This document shows, piece by piece, positions 1 through 11,900 of a DNA stretch of 64,000 nucleotides. The DNA is taken from NCBI GenBank assembly GCA_026770025.1, contig JAMXDE010000013.1, positions 1,612,001 through 1,676,000 of the forward strand, in the 5' to 3' direction. A model generated the notes under the pieces. It worked only from the letters and a program-made list of their open reading frames with translations. It was not told the origin of the DNA and did no database searches. The stretch is from Craspedostauros australis (Eukaryota; Bacillariophyta; Bacillariophyceae; Mastogloiales; Achnanthaceae). The number at the start of each line of letters is the position of its first letter. Positions within the stretch are counted from its first letter, which is position 1. The translations under genes and the position numbers were made by a program.

Positions 1-1
1 A

Positions 2-1615
2 GACGAATTGCAATCAATGCTTGCGGCGGCGCCAGGATTCGCCAACGAAATTGTTAACTACATGGCTCACAAAGTGCGTGCCAAAGTTCAATTCAGACAA
101 ATCGACTTTTATCAATCCGAACTCAACAACAAGCCTGAAAGAGCCTATGTGGTACTCGACCATAAGCAAAAAATTCTACCAACAGGCCAAGGCGAAGCCC
201 AACAAGAATATTGGGGGAAGAAGGGAATGTCACTGCTTGGGGCGATGGTCATCACATGTCGCAATGACATTTTCACTTATCGGTTCATCGACATTGTGGT
301 CGATGGAAGACCGACACAAGACACTCTTCAAGTTGGTGGACTGCTGGAGATTGCGCAAAAAAAGGTCAAAGATATTCTCCCATCCGTGACTGAAATCATC
401 CTACAGAGCGATAACGCGTGTTGCTTCGCCAGTCACGAGCACATCGCGCTCATCACGTCCAAACTCAACAAGAACCTTGTGACACGAAACGCGGCCAAAA
501 TCATCGCATGGATCTACACGGAGGCCCAAACCGGTAAGAGCATGCTGGACACCCACTTCGCGTACATCACCCGTGTGCTGCGAAAATACGTGCAAAGTGG
601 ACACGACATCAAGACCCCGCTGCAACTCTTCGAGGCACTGGTCGCCGGTAACATCGTGGGTACCACCACGGTACTGGCCAACGCAGAGACCCTTGAAGGC
701 AACATCACCACGCTTCCAGGCGCACCAAAAAGACGATTCCGCGCATCTGGACAACAGGTACGTATGACTCACGAGGTGAAGTACGACGATGACCAGGCGC
801 GGTTGGTGGCTGCATCTGGCATCACCGAAGACGTCGTGGTGAAGAGCACCGAATGGGAGGGCTGGAGTATCAACGAGTTGGGTGTTGTCGAGGACGATTC
901 GCACACGTCCGACAAGCTGCCGATCACGTCCGAATCGTTCAGGAAGACGGACAAGACGCGAAAACTCGGGCGCACAGCGACAGAGAGGAAGGCGTTCGCG
1001 ATCGGCAAAGCCCTCCAAGACGGACAACAACATCTACCATCCGATCACACCACAGCACTACAAGACCAGACCGCGGAAACAGAACATCCACCACTTGCAG
1101 TGCCCGGCTGGGCAAGCAAAACAACACGGACCAACGCCAAACTACCAGACTACATCGCAGACAAGTTGAAGGACATCTGTGAAGCGTCCGCGAAGGACCC
1201 AAAAAACAGGCCATCGGAGCACGAAGCACACGAGAAACTGATGAACAACGCAAGAACCAAAACTGACTGGTACGTGCAACTGCACGCAAATCCCATGCGT
1301 GTCAAATCGTCGCTGTTTGCGGCGTACAGTGCCAAACAACGCAAAGAAAAGAAGCAGGCTGCCCTCATCAAGACGGAAACCGCCACAACACTGACCACCA
1401 CCACCACCAACACAACAAGCAAAGCAACAGTAACAGCATCTGCAATCGTGGCCATCAATAATGTGCCAGATGGAACAGAGGAGGAACGAATCGAAGAGGA
1501 GTTGCAGAGAGAGGAAGAGGAATTGGAGAATCAGAGGTGGTGTGATGCTCACACAGTGAAGGCAAATGCAGAAAGTGAGGCTGTGTTGGATGATGATGGC
1601 ACGAAAATTTTGTGA
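2..1615 (+). CDS. Transposase-like protein, 5' end beyond window
   Basis: The frame is open to the left edge, so the start is missing and at least 537 codons are visible. Counting from the codon at nt 8, the first 200 residues carry a pattern I recognise from an uncharacterised, mobile-element-like protein family in aquatic animals. The pattern is LDHKQKILP (Asp51), YWGKKGMS, QSDNACCF (Asp135) and EAQTGKSMLD (Glu172, Asp181). The spacing of acidic residues fits an RNase H-fold DDE/DDD nuclease, but this is inference. The C-terminal 150 residues are low-complexity, Thr-rich and then Glu-rich. No zinc finger is visible, though one could lie upstream of the window. The frame is intact, so it may be a live element or a domesticated copy. 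No terminal repeats could be assigned. Confidence 0.6.
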   Translation, partial: DELQSMLAAAPGFANEIVNYMAHKVRAKVQFRQIDFYQSELNNKPERAYVVLDHKQKILPTGQGEAQQEYWGKKGMSLLGAMVITCRNDIFTYRFIDIVVDGRPTQDTLQVGGLLEIAQKKVKDILPSVTEIILQSDNACCFASHEHIALITSKLNKNLVTRNAAKIIAWIYTEAQTGKSMLDTHFAYITRVLRKYVQSGHDIKTPLQLFEALVAGNIVGTTTVLANAETLEGNITTLPGAPKRRFRASGQQVRMTHEVKYDDDQARLVAASGITEDVVVKSTEWEGWSINELGVVEDDSHTSDKLPITSESFRKTDKTRKLGRTATERKAFAIGKALQDGQQHLPSDHTTALQDQTAETEHPPLAVPGWASKTTRTNAKLPDYIADKLKDICEASAKDPKNRPSEHEAHEKLMNNARTKTDWYVQLHANPMRVKSSLFAAYSAKQRKEKKQAALIKTETATTLTTTTTNTTSKATVTASAIVAINNVPDGTEEERIEEELQREEEELENQRWCDAHTVKANAESEAVLDDDGTKIL

Positions 1616-4302
1616 GGGGTGTGCATCGCCGCGATAACACGAGTTGTGGAGTTTTGTGGGTGGCAGACCATGCTACTACAACGAGTCTAGAGGCCATCCA
1701 AAAAACACATCCAAATATCGGCTTATCATGCTATATCTCAACAACACATCACTTAAAATTAAAAATAAACATTGCGTTCGTACACATGACTATCGGTTAA
1801 TCAGAATATCGAAGTTAAATGAGTATAGGAAATATTTTGGTAGTCATGTTGGTTTGCAGTGTTTTGTGTGGTGGATTCGGGAAATTCTCGATCAACCAAT
1901 GTTGCCCTCCCCTCAACACCCATGATGATCATCATCACTGTTGCATTTCTGTAATATGCGCATCACAATTGCTCTGTATACCCCCCATCTACCCACTCCA
2001 TGAAGGATACAATGTTTTGGCCACATTGCATGCCCCAAAGTGTCCATACACTGAAAAAGAGTGATTCCAAAAAACGATTTTCAAGCCGGATGCGGTATGG
2101 ATACGGATCCATACCTCATGCACATGGCCCTTTCAGCCCCTTCACGTGCCCCTCGTGCATTCCCACACTCCCTGGTGACATGATGATGCATCCAGAGGGG
2201 GATGGGCATCGATGGTCTTGATGGTACACCTCCATTTGGTGATGCCATCTCTTTTCGTGGCACCCCACCAAAACATGACCTGTCTGTACTCATTCGAGGC
2301 CACAGCCTCTTCCAGACAATATCTGCGGCGCGAACTTCGCGACGTGCATCTTCCGTTGGTGCCGCACGCATCTTGCATGGGCGACTTGGCGATTGGGTGG
2401 CTTGATGATGCTGCCTGTCACAGCCAAAGCCACACCATGGGAACCCCCGCGATACACCGCCAAAACTCTTGCCCTCCACTGTTTCCTCCGCGCGGACACC
2501 TTCTCGGTCGTCCCCGAGCCTCAAACTTCGTGGTATCCTTGGTGATGGCCTTTCGGATGCGTCTTGCGCATCCATGGGCGTTGGTGTGTGATGTGTATGG
2601 AGCACACGTCCCACATCCAACAAGCCGATCCGGTGCCAAATTGGGACGTTTGCGCGGGGGCCTGCCGCCGCCCCAAATGAACCGCTCTTCCCGCCTCCGT
2701 TCGTCCACCCACCAAACGTTGCGTGGAGGTTACGGCGATGTGCTTGGATCTTGAATTGGCTGGCTGGTTGTTGCGGCGCCGAGCATACCGTTGGACGGCC
2801 ATTGTGGATGGTTTTTGGGTGTGGCTCCATTTTCATGTTGGTGTGTCGAGTTTGCCACTCTCAACCGGTCTCGCATGTTGGGGGATGTGGAGATTTACCT
2901 CCAATTGTACCGACTGTCCAAAAAGACCACGACACAAAACACTCGAGGAGTACCAACCCCACTCAACCACTTCGCCACGACGAAGCAGACCTGATGCTGC
3001 TTCGCATCGTGCTGTGATTGGTGTTTCATGACGAAGTATCCAGTTTCGTGACGTCGATGACGGATTGGACAAGCACATGGTTGAATGCATGTAAACACAA
3101 ATCTACCGCTTCTCCCCAACATTCTACAACTAGCGCTATCGTGGAGGAGGTGTGGGATGGTCCCATCCGAACACCTGAAAAAGAGACTAAACAATTCAAA
3201 ATCGGAACAAAGTCGGTGAAACAAAGAACAGCAAAGGGTTAAATTGGATCGATGTAGTCGGATGTCAAAGGCTGAAACCCGAAAGAGATCGAAAAATGCG
3301 CATATCCATCGGTCCATAAAAGTTAAAATAAGATCTAACTCAAAAATGTAATGGTTAATTATTTGTATTAGACCTACAAGTATTATGAATATGTGCTTGG
3401 TTAGTATGTAGGAGAGAAAATTTCTGGAGGTCTATTTCAAACGATTGGTCGACTCACTGATCGGGCTCATATTGCAACTGTGTGCGTCTGTCTGTCTGGT
3501 TGCGAAGTACGTTTCGAACCAAACGCAAATGGAAATTCGAAGTTTTCGAAGTCATGCCAGTCTATTTTTACGGTGCGGCCCAAACTGCTAAAAAGAGAGT
3601 CTGCCGCAGTACATGCTCATGATTGAGCGTTTTGGTTGTGTGCCACGTCATTTTATCTCGGACTAACCAGATACTATGCTTGGGTTGAGTAACTTCGAAA
3701 CGGAGAGAATGCGGTGCGGGTAACTTCGAAACGGAGAGAATGCACTTACTTATGCATTCTCTCCTGAGAGCGACCATGGCTACCTCCACTACTGCCGAAA
3801 GGTACTAGAAGGCATGGTACTTTTTCGAAGTGGTGCGGGTAGAGAATGCGGTGCGGGTAACTTCGGATCGGAGAGAATGCTCAATTAACTTCCTTCTCTG
3901 AAATGCGATTATACTGGCGACAAAGAGCACGATCGCCTCCAATACTGCCGAAAGGTACTAGATCGATCACACCACGATCAAACAGCTTGTGTCATGACAT
4001 AACCCATCGATTCCGGATAATCAACTCCCTTTCGCCATTCGGTATCCTAGGCGTGTCCTAGTACCTGCCGGCTTGATCTTGTGGTCACGTGCACAGAGCA
4101 CACGCTCTGGCGAATCCTGATCCCCTTCTTTCGTTCCATCGATCCAACCGGTGCGCATCATAATGAAAGCAAACATTTCGGCTGCCACTGCGCAACAAAC
4201 ATGTGGGGCCACACAAACAAAATCTTCTCACAAAACAACAACACCGACAACAACAACACAAAAAACTCACCGTTCCACCGATTGCCCATCATCAACCGCA
4301 CC
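1616..4302. other. Gene-poor stretch with repeats
   Basis: No convincing gene is seen. A 251-codon minus-strand frame (2081-2836) overlaps other open frames and has no recognisable motif. A 9-bp inverted repeat lies at 2094-2102 and 2107-2115. A cluster of diverged repeats lies at 3690-3963 and is listed separately. Confidence 0.5.
3690..3963. repeat. Cluster of two diverged repeat units
   Basis: A unit beginning TAACTTCGAAACGGAGAGAA occurs at 3690-3712 and 3721-3743 and recurs, altered, at 3858-3880. Two of these copies are preceded by GGTGCGGG. Each half of the cluster ends in TACTGCCGAAAGGTACTAGA (3790-3809 and 3943-3962). Arms 3733-3744 and 3753-3764 form a perfect 12-bp inverted repeat with an 8-nt loop. 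Confidence 0.8.
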
Positions 4303-4664
4303 ATGAACAACCCACCGCAAGCCGCCAACATGCAAGCCGCCAACGTGCAAGCCGCCAACGCCCAAGGTAACGCCTCTCTCCCCGCGCTGCATCCGTCGTG
4401 CTCTTGTGTGTGCGTGTGTGTGTTTGTATGATTGGACGTGTCGACGGTTCCTTTCTCGAGCTGCGTGTATTCATCACATCGTATCTTACGTCTGCCTTGC
4501 CTCGCCACGCCATACCCAACCATATCAAACCCAACGAACGGCATTGTACCACAGCCGTGCCGGTGATCATGATGTTTGATCGTCGCCAGCAAACCGAGAT
4601 GACCGAAGCCGAGAAGAAAGCGATCATCGCTGAAGCCATGAACAATTCCGACGTTCAAGAGTAA
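4303..4664 (+). CDS. Small 57-residue protein, two exons
   Basis: Not recognised. Exon 1 (4303-4366) begins with ATG and encodes three QAAN repeats. It ends CAAG before a GTAACG donor. Exon 2 (4555-4664) follows an acceptor ending CACAG, and the phase-1 junction joins cleanly to AVPVIMMFDRRQQTE and on to a charged, probably helical tail ending SDVQE-stop. The 188-bp intron contains an Ala/Cys-type open frame with no gene-like character. The joined protein has no signal peptide or membrane segment. The intron, intact phase and helical C-terminus argue for a real gene, but no family or function can be given. Confidence 0.55.
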
Positions 4665-5180
4665 CCGCACCATTTCATCCAGTATGGGATGGTATGTGCC
4701 TGCCAACATGTGACCACGCGTACCACGACGATGCACCTGCAAGCTTTCAGAAGACCACCAACCACAGTTGCATGGTGCGGCTCGATCCCAAGCATGTTCC
4801 ATGCCCAAGCAGTGTGGCGGCGCCTCTTCGGTACGTCGACACATGCGCTCGGCACAAGACGACACATGCCGACACATGGCGACACATGGCGACACATGAC
4901 GACACAACACGACACGACACAACACGACACAACACGACACAACACGACACAACACGACACAACACGACACAACACGACACAATTTTGTCTATTATATCAT
5001 ATCATATAATACGATGTATTCTAATACATCCTGTTGTTCCCATTAGTAATACTCCCTGGGTGTGCGACTGCTTCACAACATCTCTGTTGGGCGTGCCTTC
5101 CGTGTCTGCGAATTGTTTCGGCGGAAAATGTGATGTGGGTTGGCACAAGATGGAACAAGACATCGCAGGAAGAATCGAAG
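4665..5180. other. Intergenic stretch with minisatellite
   Basis: Apart from the 10-bp minisatellite, an AT-rich patch (ATATCATATCATATAATACG, 4997-5016) is the only notable feature. Overlapping open frames on both strands here are products of the repeat. Confidence 0.5.
4855..4982. repeat. 10-bp minisatellite, CGACACAACA type
   Basis: About twelve head-to-tail 10-bp units. The first are variants (GACACATGGC) and the last six are the uniform unit AACACGACAC (4921-4980). The gradient from variable to uniform units suggests recent expansion at the right-hand end. Confidence 0.95.
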
Positions 5181-5185
5181 CGCGT
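5181..5185. repeat. Target site duplication CGCGT, left copy
   Basis: CGCGT directly precedes the left LTR and is repeated directly after the right LTR at 14336-14340. This is the 5-bp duplication expected from copia integrase. Confidence 0.9.
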
Positions 5186-5872
5186 AGTTAGGATTCGTGC
5201 GTAGGCGTCGCGAATCGGTGGAGAATGCCTCGTGAATCTGCCGGCTTCGGGATAGCCGTGTGATGCAGTTCAAGAGAGGTGTGCTGTTTGAATAGTTATA
5301 ACTTGTAACGATGAGAAGTAGAGTGCTTTGTAGCTAATCCTTGTCCGTTATTATGAGTTAGCTTATTGGTGTTAGTAGGGTGAAGAAACGATGCCACACA
5401 ACTTGGCGAGACCCTGCACTGATGCACTTGATTCAGTGCAACAGAGTAGACAGTCAATACAGTACCTTGCTCTCCGCACATGTAGTTACACTGCAGTGTA
5501 GGTCATGACAATCAGTGGTGACGGTCATGAAGCAGTGGCTGTGGCTGAAGCTGACACTCGGATTCCATTGCTTGAGTTGAAGCAAGTTGGATACGCATGC
5601 TGAGACCACGGTGGTAGTGTGGTGGTCATCAGCAATGAAGGAATCGAGATAAGTTTTAGTAAGGAGGATCTGAAGAGCATATAGTTCCCAGGTGGGGTGT
5701 GAGTCAGGTCGGTCAGGTTTGAGTCATGATGGATTCGTGAATGGAGGAGAGAAAGGAGGAGAAAAAGGTTTGGTGGTCAATCAAGTCGGAAGATTTCGCG
5801 CCAAAACAGGAATTTCTCCCATCGGGTTGATACCGTGTTCGGTACTAGTCTGTCCCTCATTGAATCTCAACT
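5186..5872 (-). repeat. 3' LTR of copia element
   Basis: This 687-bp copy matches 13649-14335 throughout. On the plus strand it begins AGTTAGGATT and ends TCTCAACT, so in element orientation it starts AGTTGAG and ends CCTAACT. The short terminal inverted repeat is AGTT/AACT, not the usual TG/CA. It contains a 14-bp perfect palindrome, TACACTGCAGTGTA (5487-5500). Confidence 0.95.
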
Positions 5873-5881
5873 CTCCCTCTC
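5873..5881 (-). other. Polypurine tract of copia element
   Basis: In element orientation the nine bases GAGAGGGAG directly abut the 3' LTR. This is the position expected of the plus-strand primer for reverse transcription. Confidence 0.8.
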
Positions 5882-5955
5882 AGTGTTGGGTCGTGATTGG
5901 AGTTGTGGTATCGATGAAAACTTCATCCTTCGTTGTTGTTTGTTGTTGTTGGTTA

Positions 5956-8900
5956 TTACCAACCCATGATCTTGAATCGCAGGTATTCGAAGACTGCGAT
6001 GGACAGTCCTTTGGTGAAGATGTCGGCCAGTTGCTCCGGTGTTGCGATGTGCTGGATGTAGATGAACCCTGCCTTGACCCAGTACCAAAAGAAGTGCCAC
6101 TTAGTCAGGAAGTGCTTGGTGCGCGCGGTTGGTTGATGATTGGTAGCAAGGGAAATGCAGGCTTGGTTGTCCTCAAACACCGTGCACTGGAGGTTGGTGT
6201 GCAGTGGCATGGTGGTGCCGGCATTGTTGATGACTTGGCGGATGAGCTGTTGAATGGGAATCAGCGTGCGCATTGCGAGAGAGAGAGCGGCGTACTCGGA
6301 CTCCATCGTAGATAGAGCAATCTCAGTTTGGAGTTTGGACTTCCAAATGAGGGGGCACCCTCCCAGCGTAATGAGGTAGCCAGTGCGCGACTTGACTGAG
6401 ACGGGGTCCTTGCTGTCTTCTCGTCCGTAGAGTCCTGCGAAGTCTGCATCCACGTAGCACTTGAGATCAAGCTGCCCGGTGGGACGCACGATGGTACCCT
6501 TGTCCTCAGTGTGCTTGAGATAGCGCATGATGCGCTTGACGGCCTTGGCGTGTGAGCGGCGAGGGTCACTTCCGAAGCGAGCGACTTGGGAGACTGCGAA
6601 TGCCAGGTCGGGGCGAGTGTTGGTCGTGAGATACAACAGCATGCCGACGACGGAGCGGTAGTTCCATGGTTCGTTCATGGGAGGCTCATGCTTGCATTGT
6701 CCCAGTGCGAGCTGCGTAGTTGGTACGGGGCACGGACTGCAGTTCGTCATCTTCGTAGTGGCGAGGATCTTCTTGATTAGTCCTGGTTGGCGGAGATGGA
6801 CCGTGTCTGCTTTTGGATCACGGCTGAGCTCGATTCCCAGGAACTCGGTGAAGCTTCCTTCTTGGGTGAGCTCAAAGCCGAGGTCGCGCATTGATTTGAT
6901 GAAGTCGTCGGCGGCTTGCTTGGTCTTGGAGGCGATGCCCGCATCGTCAACGTAGAGGACGATCATGATGTCCTTCTTGATGAACAAGCACTGCTCTTGG
7001 TCGCAGGCCTTGAAGCCGATCGTAGTGAGGGCTCGGATGAGGTGTTCATACCAGAGGCGAGGAGCAATCGTCAAGCCGTACAGGCTCTTGCGGAGCTTGA
7101 GGCAGGTGTCGGGACCCTTCGTTGATTTGAATCCACGAGGGAGATGAAGGTAGACTGGCTTGTGGATGGATGCTTGCACGAAAGCGTTCGTGAAGTCGAT
7201 GGACGTTGTTGTCCAACCCATGACGATGGAAGTGCTGAGGAAGATGCGGACGGATGACCATGCGACGACTGGTGCGTAGGTGGAGGAGTCCTCTTGCATG
7301 AGGTCTCCACGGCAACACCAGCGTCCCTTGTATTTCTTGATGGTTCCGTCGGGGAGGCGCTTGCGGCGAAAGACCCAGGTTCCTGGAAAGATGCGATCGT
7401 TCTTGATGTCGATCTTCTTCACTTCCTCCCACGTGCCCTTTTCCGTGAGATCTCGAATCTCCTTTTCGGCGGCTTGCATCCACTCGTCTTTGTTGTCGTC
7501 GCGAATGGCTTCGTCGAAGGAGAGAGTATCCGGGTCGGTGTTGGATGCCTTGTACACCGAGGTGCGTTCGGCGATCTCCAAGTCGCCACCTGCGGCAAAG
7601 TAGCTGATCATGCGATTATCGACGTAGGTGGGGTAGTTTGTTGCATCCTTCTGTGGCTCGATGATTGCGACAGAGTAGGCATGCTGTTCGATGTTCGCCC
7701 ATGTAGTTGGTGGAATGCACTTCGCTGTGTCGAGGATGAACGACGGGTTGATGTCGAGCGTGGATGACGAGTCGATGTCGAGCATGGATCCTTTGTTGGC
7801 GGAGCGAGTCGCTGGGGCCGAAGTGAGTGGCGCCGTGTTCGACTCAATCATGCCTTGGACGAATTGCTCAATCTCGTATTCGCTTGGAAGTGGCCACGGT
7901 CCTGGTCGGATCGTCGTCACTTGGCGACGGAGTAGCTCGAATGCGAGACGGTAATGATGATTTTCGATCATCGCATTCCACACGGAGCGAGTCCTTTGGA
8001 CGAACGCTTCTGCGTTGTACGCAGATTTGGGTGGAAGGTACCCTTGGTTCATCAAATGTTCGGGGTCTTGGTAGTACCATGGCCCTGATTTGGCCTTGGA
8101 CATGAAGTCGAGAGCGTCGAAGTGGGGTTCCATCGTGCCAGTACTGATGAAGGTGCTCAGCTTCTCCACGAATTGCTCGACGGCGTGGTCAGTGGCCAGT
8201 CGGAGGAGGTCTTCGTTGAGAAAGACGCTGTTGAGGTCTTTCTCGAAATGGTCCTCCATGTCCGAGTGAAAGTTGTTGTACGTCTCCTGAAATGGAGTCG
8301 CTCCTTCCTCGGTCATGTTGTCGGGGTCCGGTTGCCACCAGTCAGCCATGTTGATGCTTGCTTCTTCTACTTCAGCCGCCTTTGGAGCGAACGTTGGGAG
8401 GACGACGTTGGTTGGCTGTGGATTCAAGGTGTTGAATCGACCTCGGAGTCTGCGCAACAAGTAGTGAGCGTCCACCTTGAATTGGTGTAGATCGATGGAG
8501 AGAGAGTCGCTACCTTTGCGTTGGAGAGGTTCGATTGTATGTAAGCAATCGACGATAGCTTGTGAGAATGTGATGATCGATGATGAGTCGGGGTGCAGTT
8601 CCCTGGGTGTTGCGGCCTGTTCGATCTCTTCCAAGGTAGCTACTGCAGGGCAGAAGTAGTAATCATCGGTGTCTTCGTCGTCCAGCCAGGCTGCTTTGCC
8701 TCCCATACGTGCGTACGTGAATCGCTTTGGTTGTTTGCGAATTCTCGTGCTTTGAGGTCTTTCTGGCGTTGGCTCAGACTTAGGTATCATGGGTGGCGTG
8801 GAGCTCGTCTGAATTGGCGTCGGAGCTGGAAGTGGTAATGGAGTTGCTAATTCCAATGTTGGTGATTCTCGGAGAGGTGAGCTCAATTGCGGTTGAAGTG

Positions 8901-11900
8901 TTCGCTGATCCGGTGACTCTATAGTAGAGTCAGGTACCGGGGACTCATCGGGAGCTCCCTCTGTCGAGGACATTTGCCTGTTGGCTCCCTCTGAAACTGG
9001 CATCGGAGGGGCGAGAGCTTCACTCATGAGATCGGGGATCTGTTGTGTCATTGGTTGCGACCCTTTCGCCAATACCTGTGGCGTTCTTTCACGGATGGTT
9101 TGTTGGTTTCGCGTATCAAAACTCGGTGGTGGAGTGTTATCGTCGTTGCGTTGTAACCGGTTGTGGTCTCGCGTGTCTGATGCGAAGATGTCGTCCTGCT
9201 CCATTGATTCCACATCGTCGTCATCGAATGGATATTGGAAGGTGGTGTCACCAAACATGCGAGTCCATTCTTCCGATTGATAGCTTGGAAGTTGCTTCAA
9301 GTCGGTAGCAATCGTTGCGAACCAGTCATCGAACACGACGTGGAACTGAGGGGTGATTGAACCTGTCCGTGGTGATAGGACTAGAGGTACGGTTGAAGCA
9401 TGCTTCGTAGAGAGACCCATGTTCACGTATCTCTCTCCTCTTGGTTCCCATCGGGGTATCTTGCGTCCATCGGCCAGCGCTTTGTTAAGGACATAGACTG
9501 GACTGCCCCATACGTGCAGGTTATGAAGTTGCTTGAGGGGAAGACGGATGCGTGATAGAACATCGTAGGGTGTGAGACCGGTGGCGGGATTAGGCACGCG
9601 ATTGTAGATGTACGCGGCGTGTACGACGGCCATTGGCCATAGTTGAGCATCAAACATCGTTGGCCAGTGGATGCTTTGATGCATCATCATGGTTCGGGCC
9701 ATTGAGACAATTGTTCGAATGCTTCGCTCGGCTATTCCGTTGTGGTGATGTGCGCCGACACCTGCGAATCGATGGACTTGATGGAAGATTTCAAGGTGTT
9801 TGGAGTATTCGGGTGAGGTGAAGGTGGTGGCGTTGTCTGATAGATACGATCGTACGGGGACTCCAACATCACGACACATCAGTTCGAACCGTTCCTTGGC
9901 TTCGAGGGTGGCGTGCGTGGTTAGCGCTGCCACAGGTTCCACGTGAATGTATCCTGATGCGTGATCGACAAAGATGGCTCCGCCTTTGTACATTTCGTTT
10001 GGATCGCCTTTGCCTCGTCCTGAGAAGAGGCGTCCTGGCGTTCGACCGACGAAGTGGTCCACTGATACTTGTTGTCCAGGGAACAAGTGATCGGTGCGCA
10101 AAACTCCTTGTTTGTCACGGACGACATGTTGAGTTATTCCTGGGGAAGGGCGACGGTGCAGCTTTCCGAATTGGCATGCAGCGCAAAGCGGGAGGCTTGT
10201 GACCCTTGCCGCAGCTGTGTGCATCTTTCTAGACGATTCTGACCCGGTAAGAGTACCCGAACGCAGCAGGAACTTCACTCGACTGAAGGATAAATGTCCG
10301 AGACGATAGTGCCACCGAAGAAGTTCCTTTTGCGGTTGGGTGAGGTTCACGTTGTGGTCCGACACGGTGGAGACGATGGAAGTTAGTGCAGCTGGCACGT
10401 CATGGATGTTGTCGGCACTGTAGCCGACTGATGTTGGTAGCCTTGTGGACTTCTTGTAATTCGCTACGATTGCGTTGCGATCGTCGTTTCCCAGGATTCC
10501 GCTGAGTTTGCAGGAGGATTTGTTGAAAACGATCGTTTCGCCCTGATACTCTTCAAGGAGACTGGAAGTGCTGATTAGCTTGACCTTTGATTCGGGAACA
10601 TGGAAAGCAGGCAGTCGCAATTTGCGAGGGCTTCCAGTTACATCAAGGACATACCATTCGACGGTTCCCAACGCATTCACTTGGATTTTCTTGAGGAATC
10701 CGTTGAGAAAGGTCGGTCTTGGTGGAGGACTTGGAGTAGAACAGAAATCGTTGAGGTCATTTGTCACAGAAATTGATGCTCCGCTGTCCCAAACGAGTTC
10801 GAATGGAGCATCGGGTGAGAGATAACTCTCAGCTTTAGCTGGAGATGCGAAAGCATTGCGATTGGAGAAGAAGGAGGCTAGACCTTGCAGAGTGAGTAGT
10901 GCGGGCATGTCATTGTCACATTGTTGCTTTTGACTTCGATCATACATCAAGTCAATTCCGCGAGTTGGGTACAGGCTCCAGAGATTTCGTGAGATGGATG
11001 AGGTGCGACCTTCTTGGCGGGGCAATTTTGCTGTCGTGGGTGTTTGGTTTTTACCATAAGTGGAATTTTTCGATTGGTTCCAGTGACGACGTTTTGATCT
11101 GTGATTGCGAGTTTTGGTCCGAGCCTGGGGACGCCACACACGTTTTGTTCGTGGGGAGTTTCCTTTCGACACGTTCACGGGTTTGGGTCCATCTGGGTCG
11201 AGACTTTCCATTACGAGATCGTAGAGACTGCGTTTCACGGCTCCATTGAAGTGTGTTGGACGTTTATGCACTTGCTTGTACCGTTCTTTGACTCGTGCCT
11301 TGTTGTAGACTAGATCAGCAGAGTTGATTGAGTCAGGTCTTCGTGGTACGTTCGTGTGGAGGAGTAGTAGAGTTACGGCAATTAGCATCCAGGCATTTGC
11401 TGCCGCGATGTACCACCCATACTCTACTCCGATAGTGATGACTTGGAGTGAGGCGAAGAGGAGAACCATTCCAACGATGCTACCGAAGTAGTTGAAGGAG
11501 GTGAAGAGGTTCCAGACGAGAGACCACCAGGTGTCTTCGTCTTGACTGGAGGCGGCTGTGAAGCATGTCCACGCAGCCATGTCAATGGAGAGGTTGTCCT
11601 GTTTGGGAGCTTGCTTGCCCTTTGCCTTCGCCTTGAACTTGAAGTTGTCCTGATGACTCTCAGTGTTGTGCGAGAGACGCCAGCGGCGGCACTTGGCGCA
11701 CCACATGAAAGTCTTGTCGTTGACAAGCTTGCGCTGTGGTTCACCGGGCTTGGGAGCTTTGGACGACCAGCCCTGGCTGGCGTTGCGTTTGGCGTCGCGT
11801 TCCTTGGGCTTCTTGAAGTTGTTTCTCCTTCCGTCGTTCTTGGAGAAACCCTTGTGTTGCTCGAGAACGTTGGCGCTTGGATTCTGGACGGCGTTGTTGG

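Noticed and set aside
2081..2836. 251-codon minus-strand frame
   Set aside because: There is no motif, the composition is low-information Arg/Pro/Gly, and several competing frames overlap. It may be chance or an old repeat.
5296..5481. 61-codon frame found in both LTRs
   Set aside because: It is duplicated simply because the LTRs are identical. No protein features are seen.
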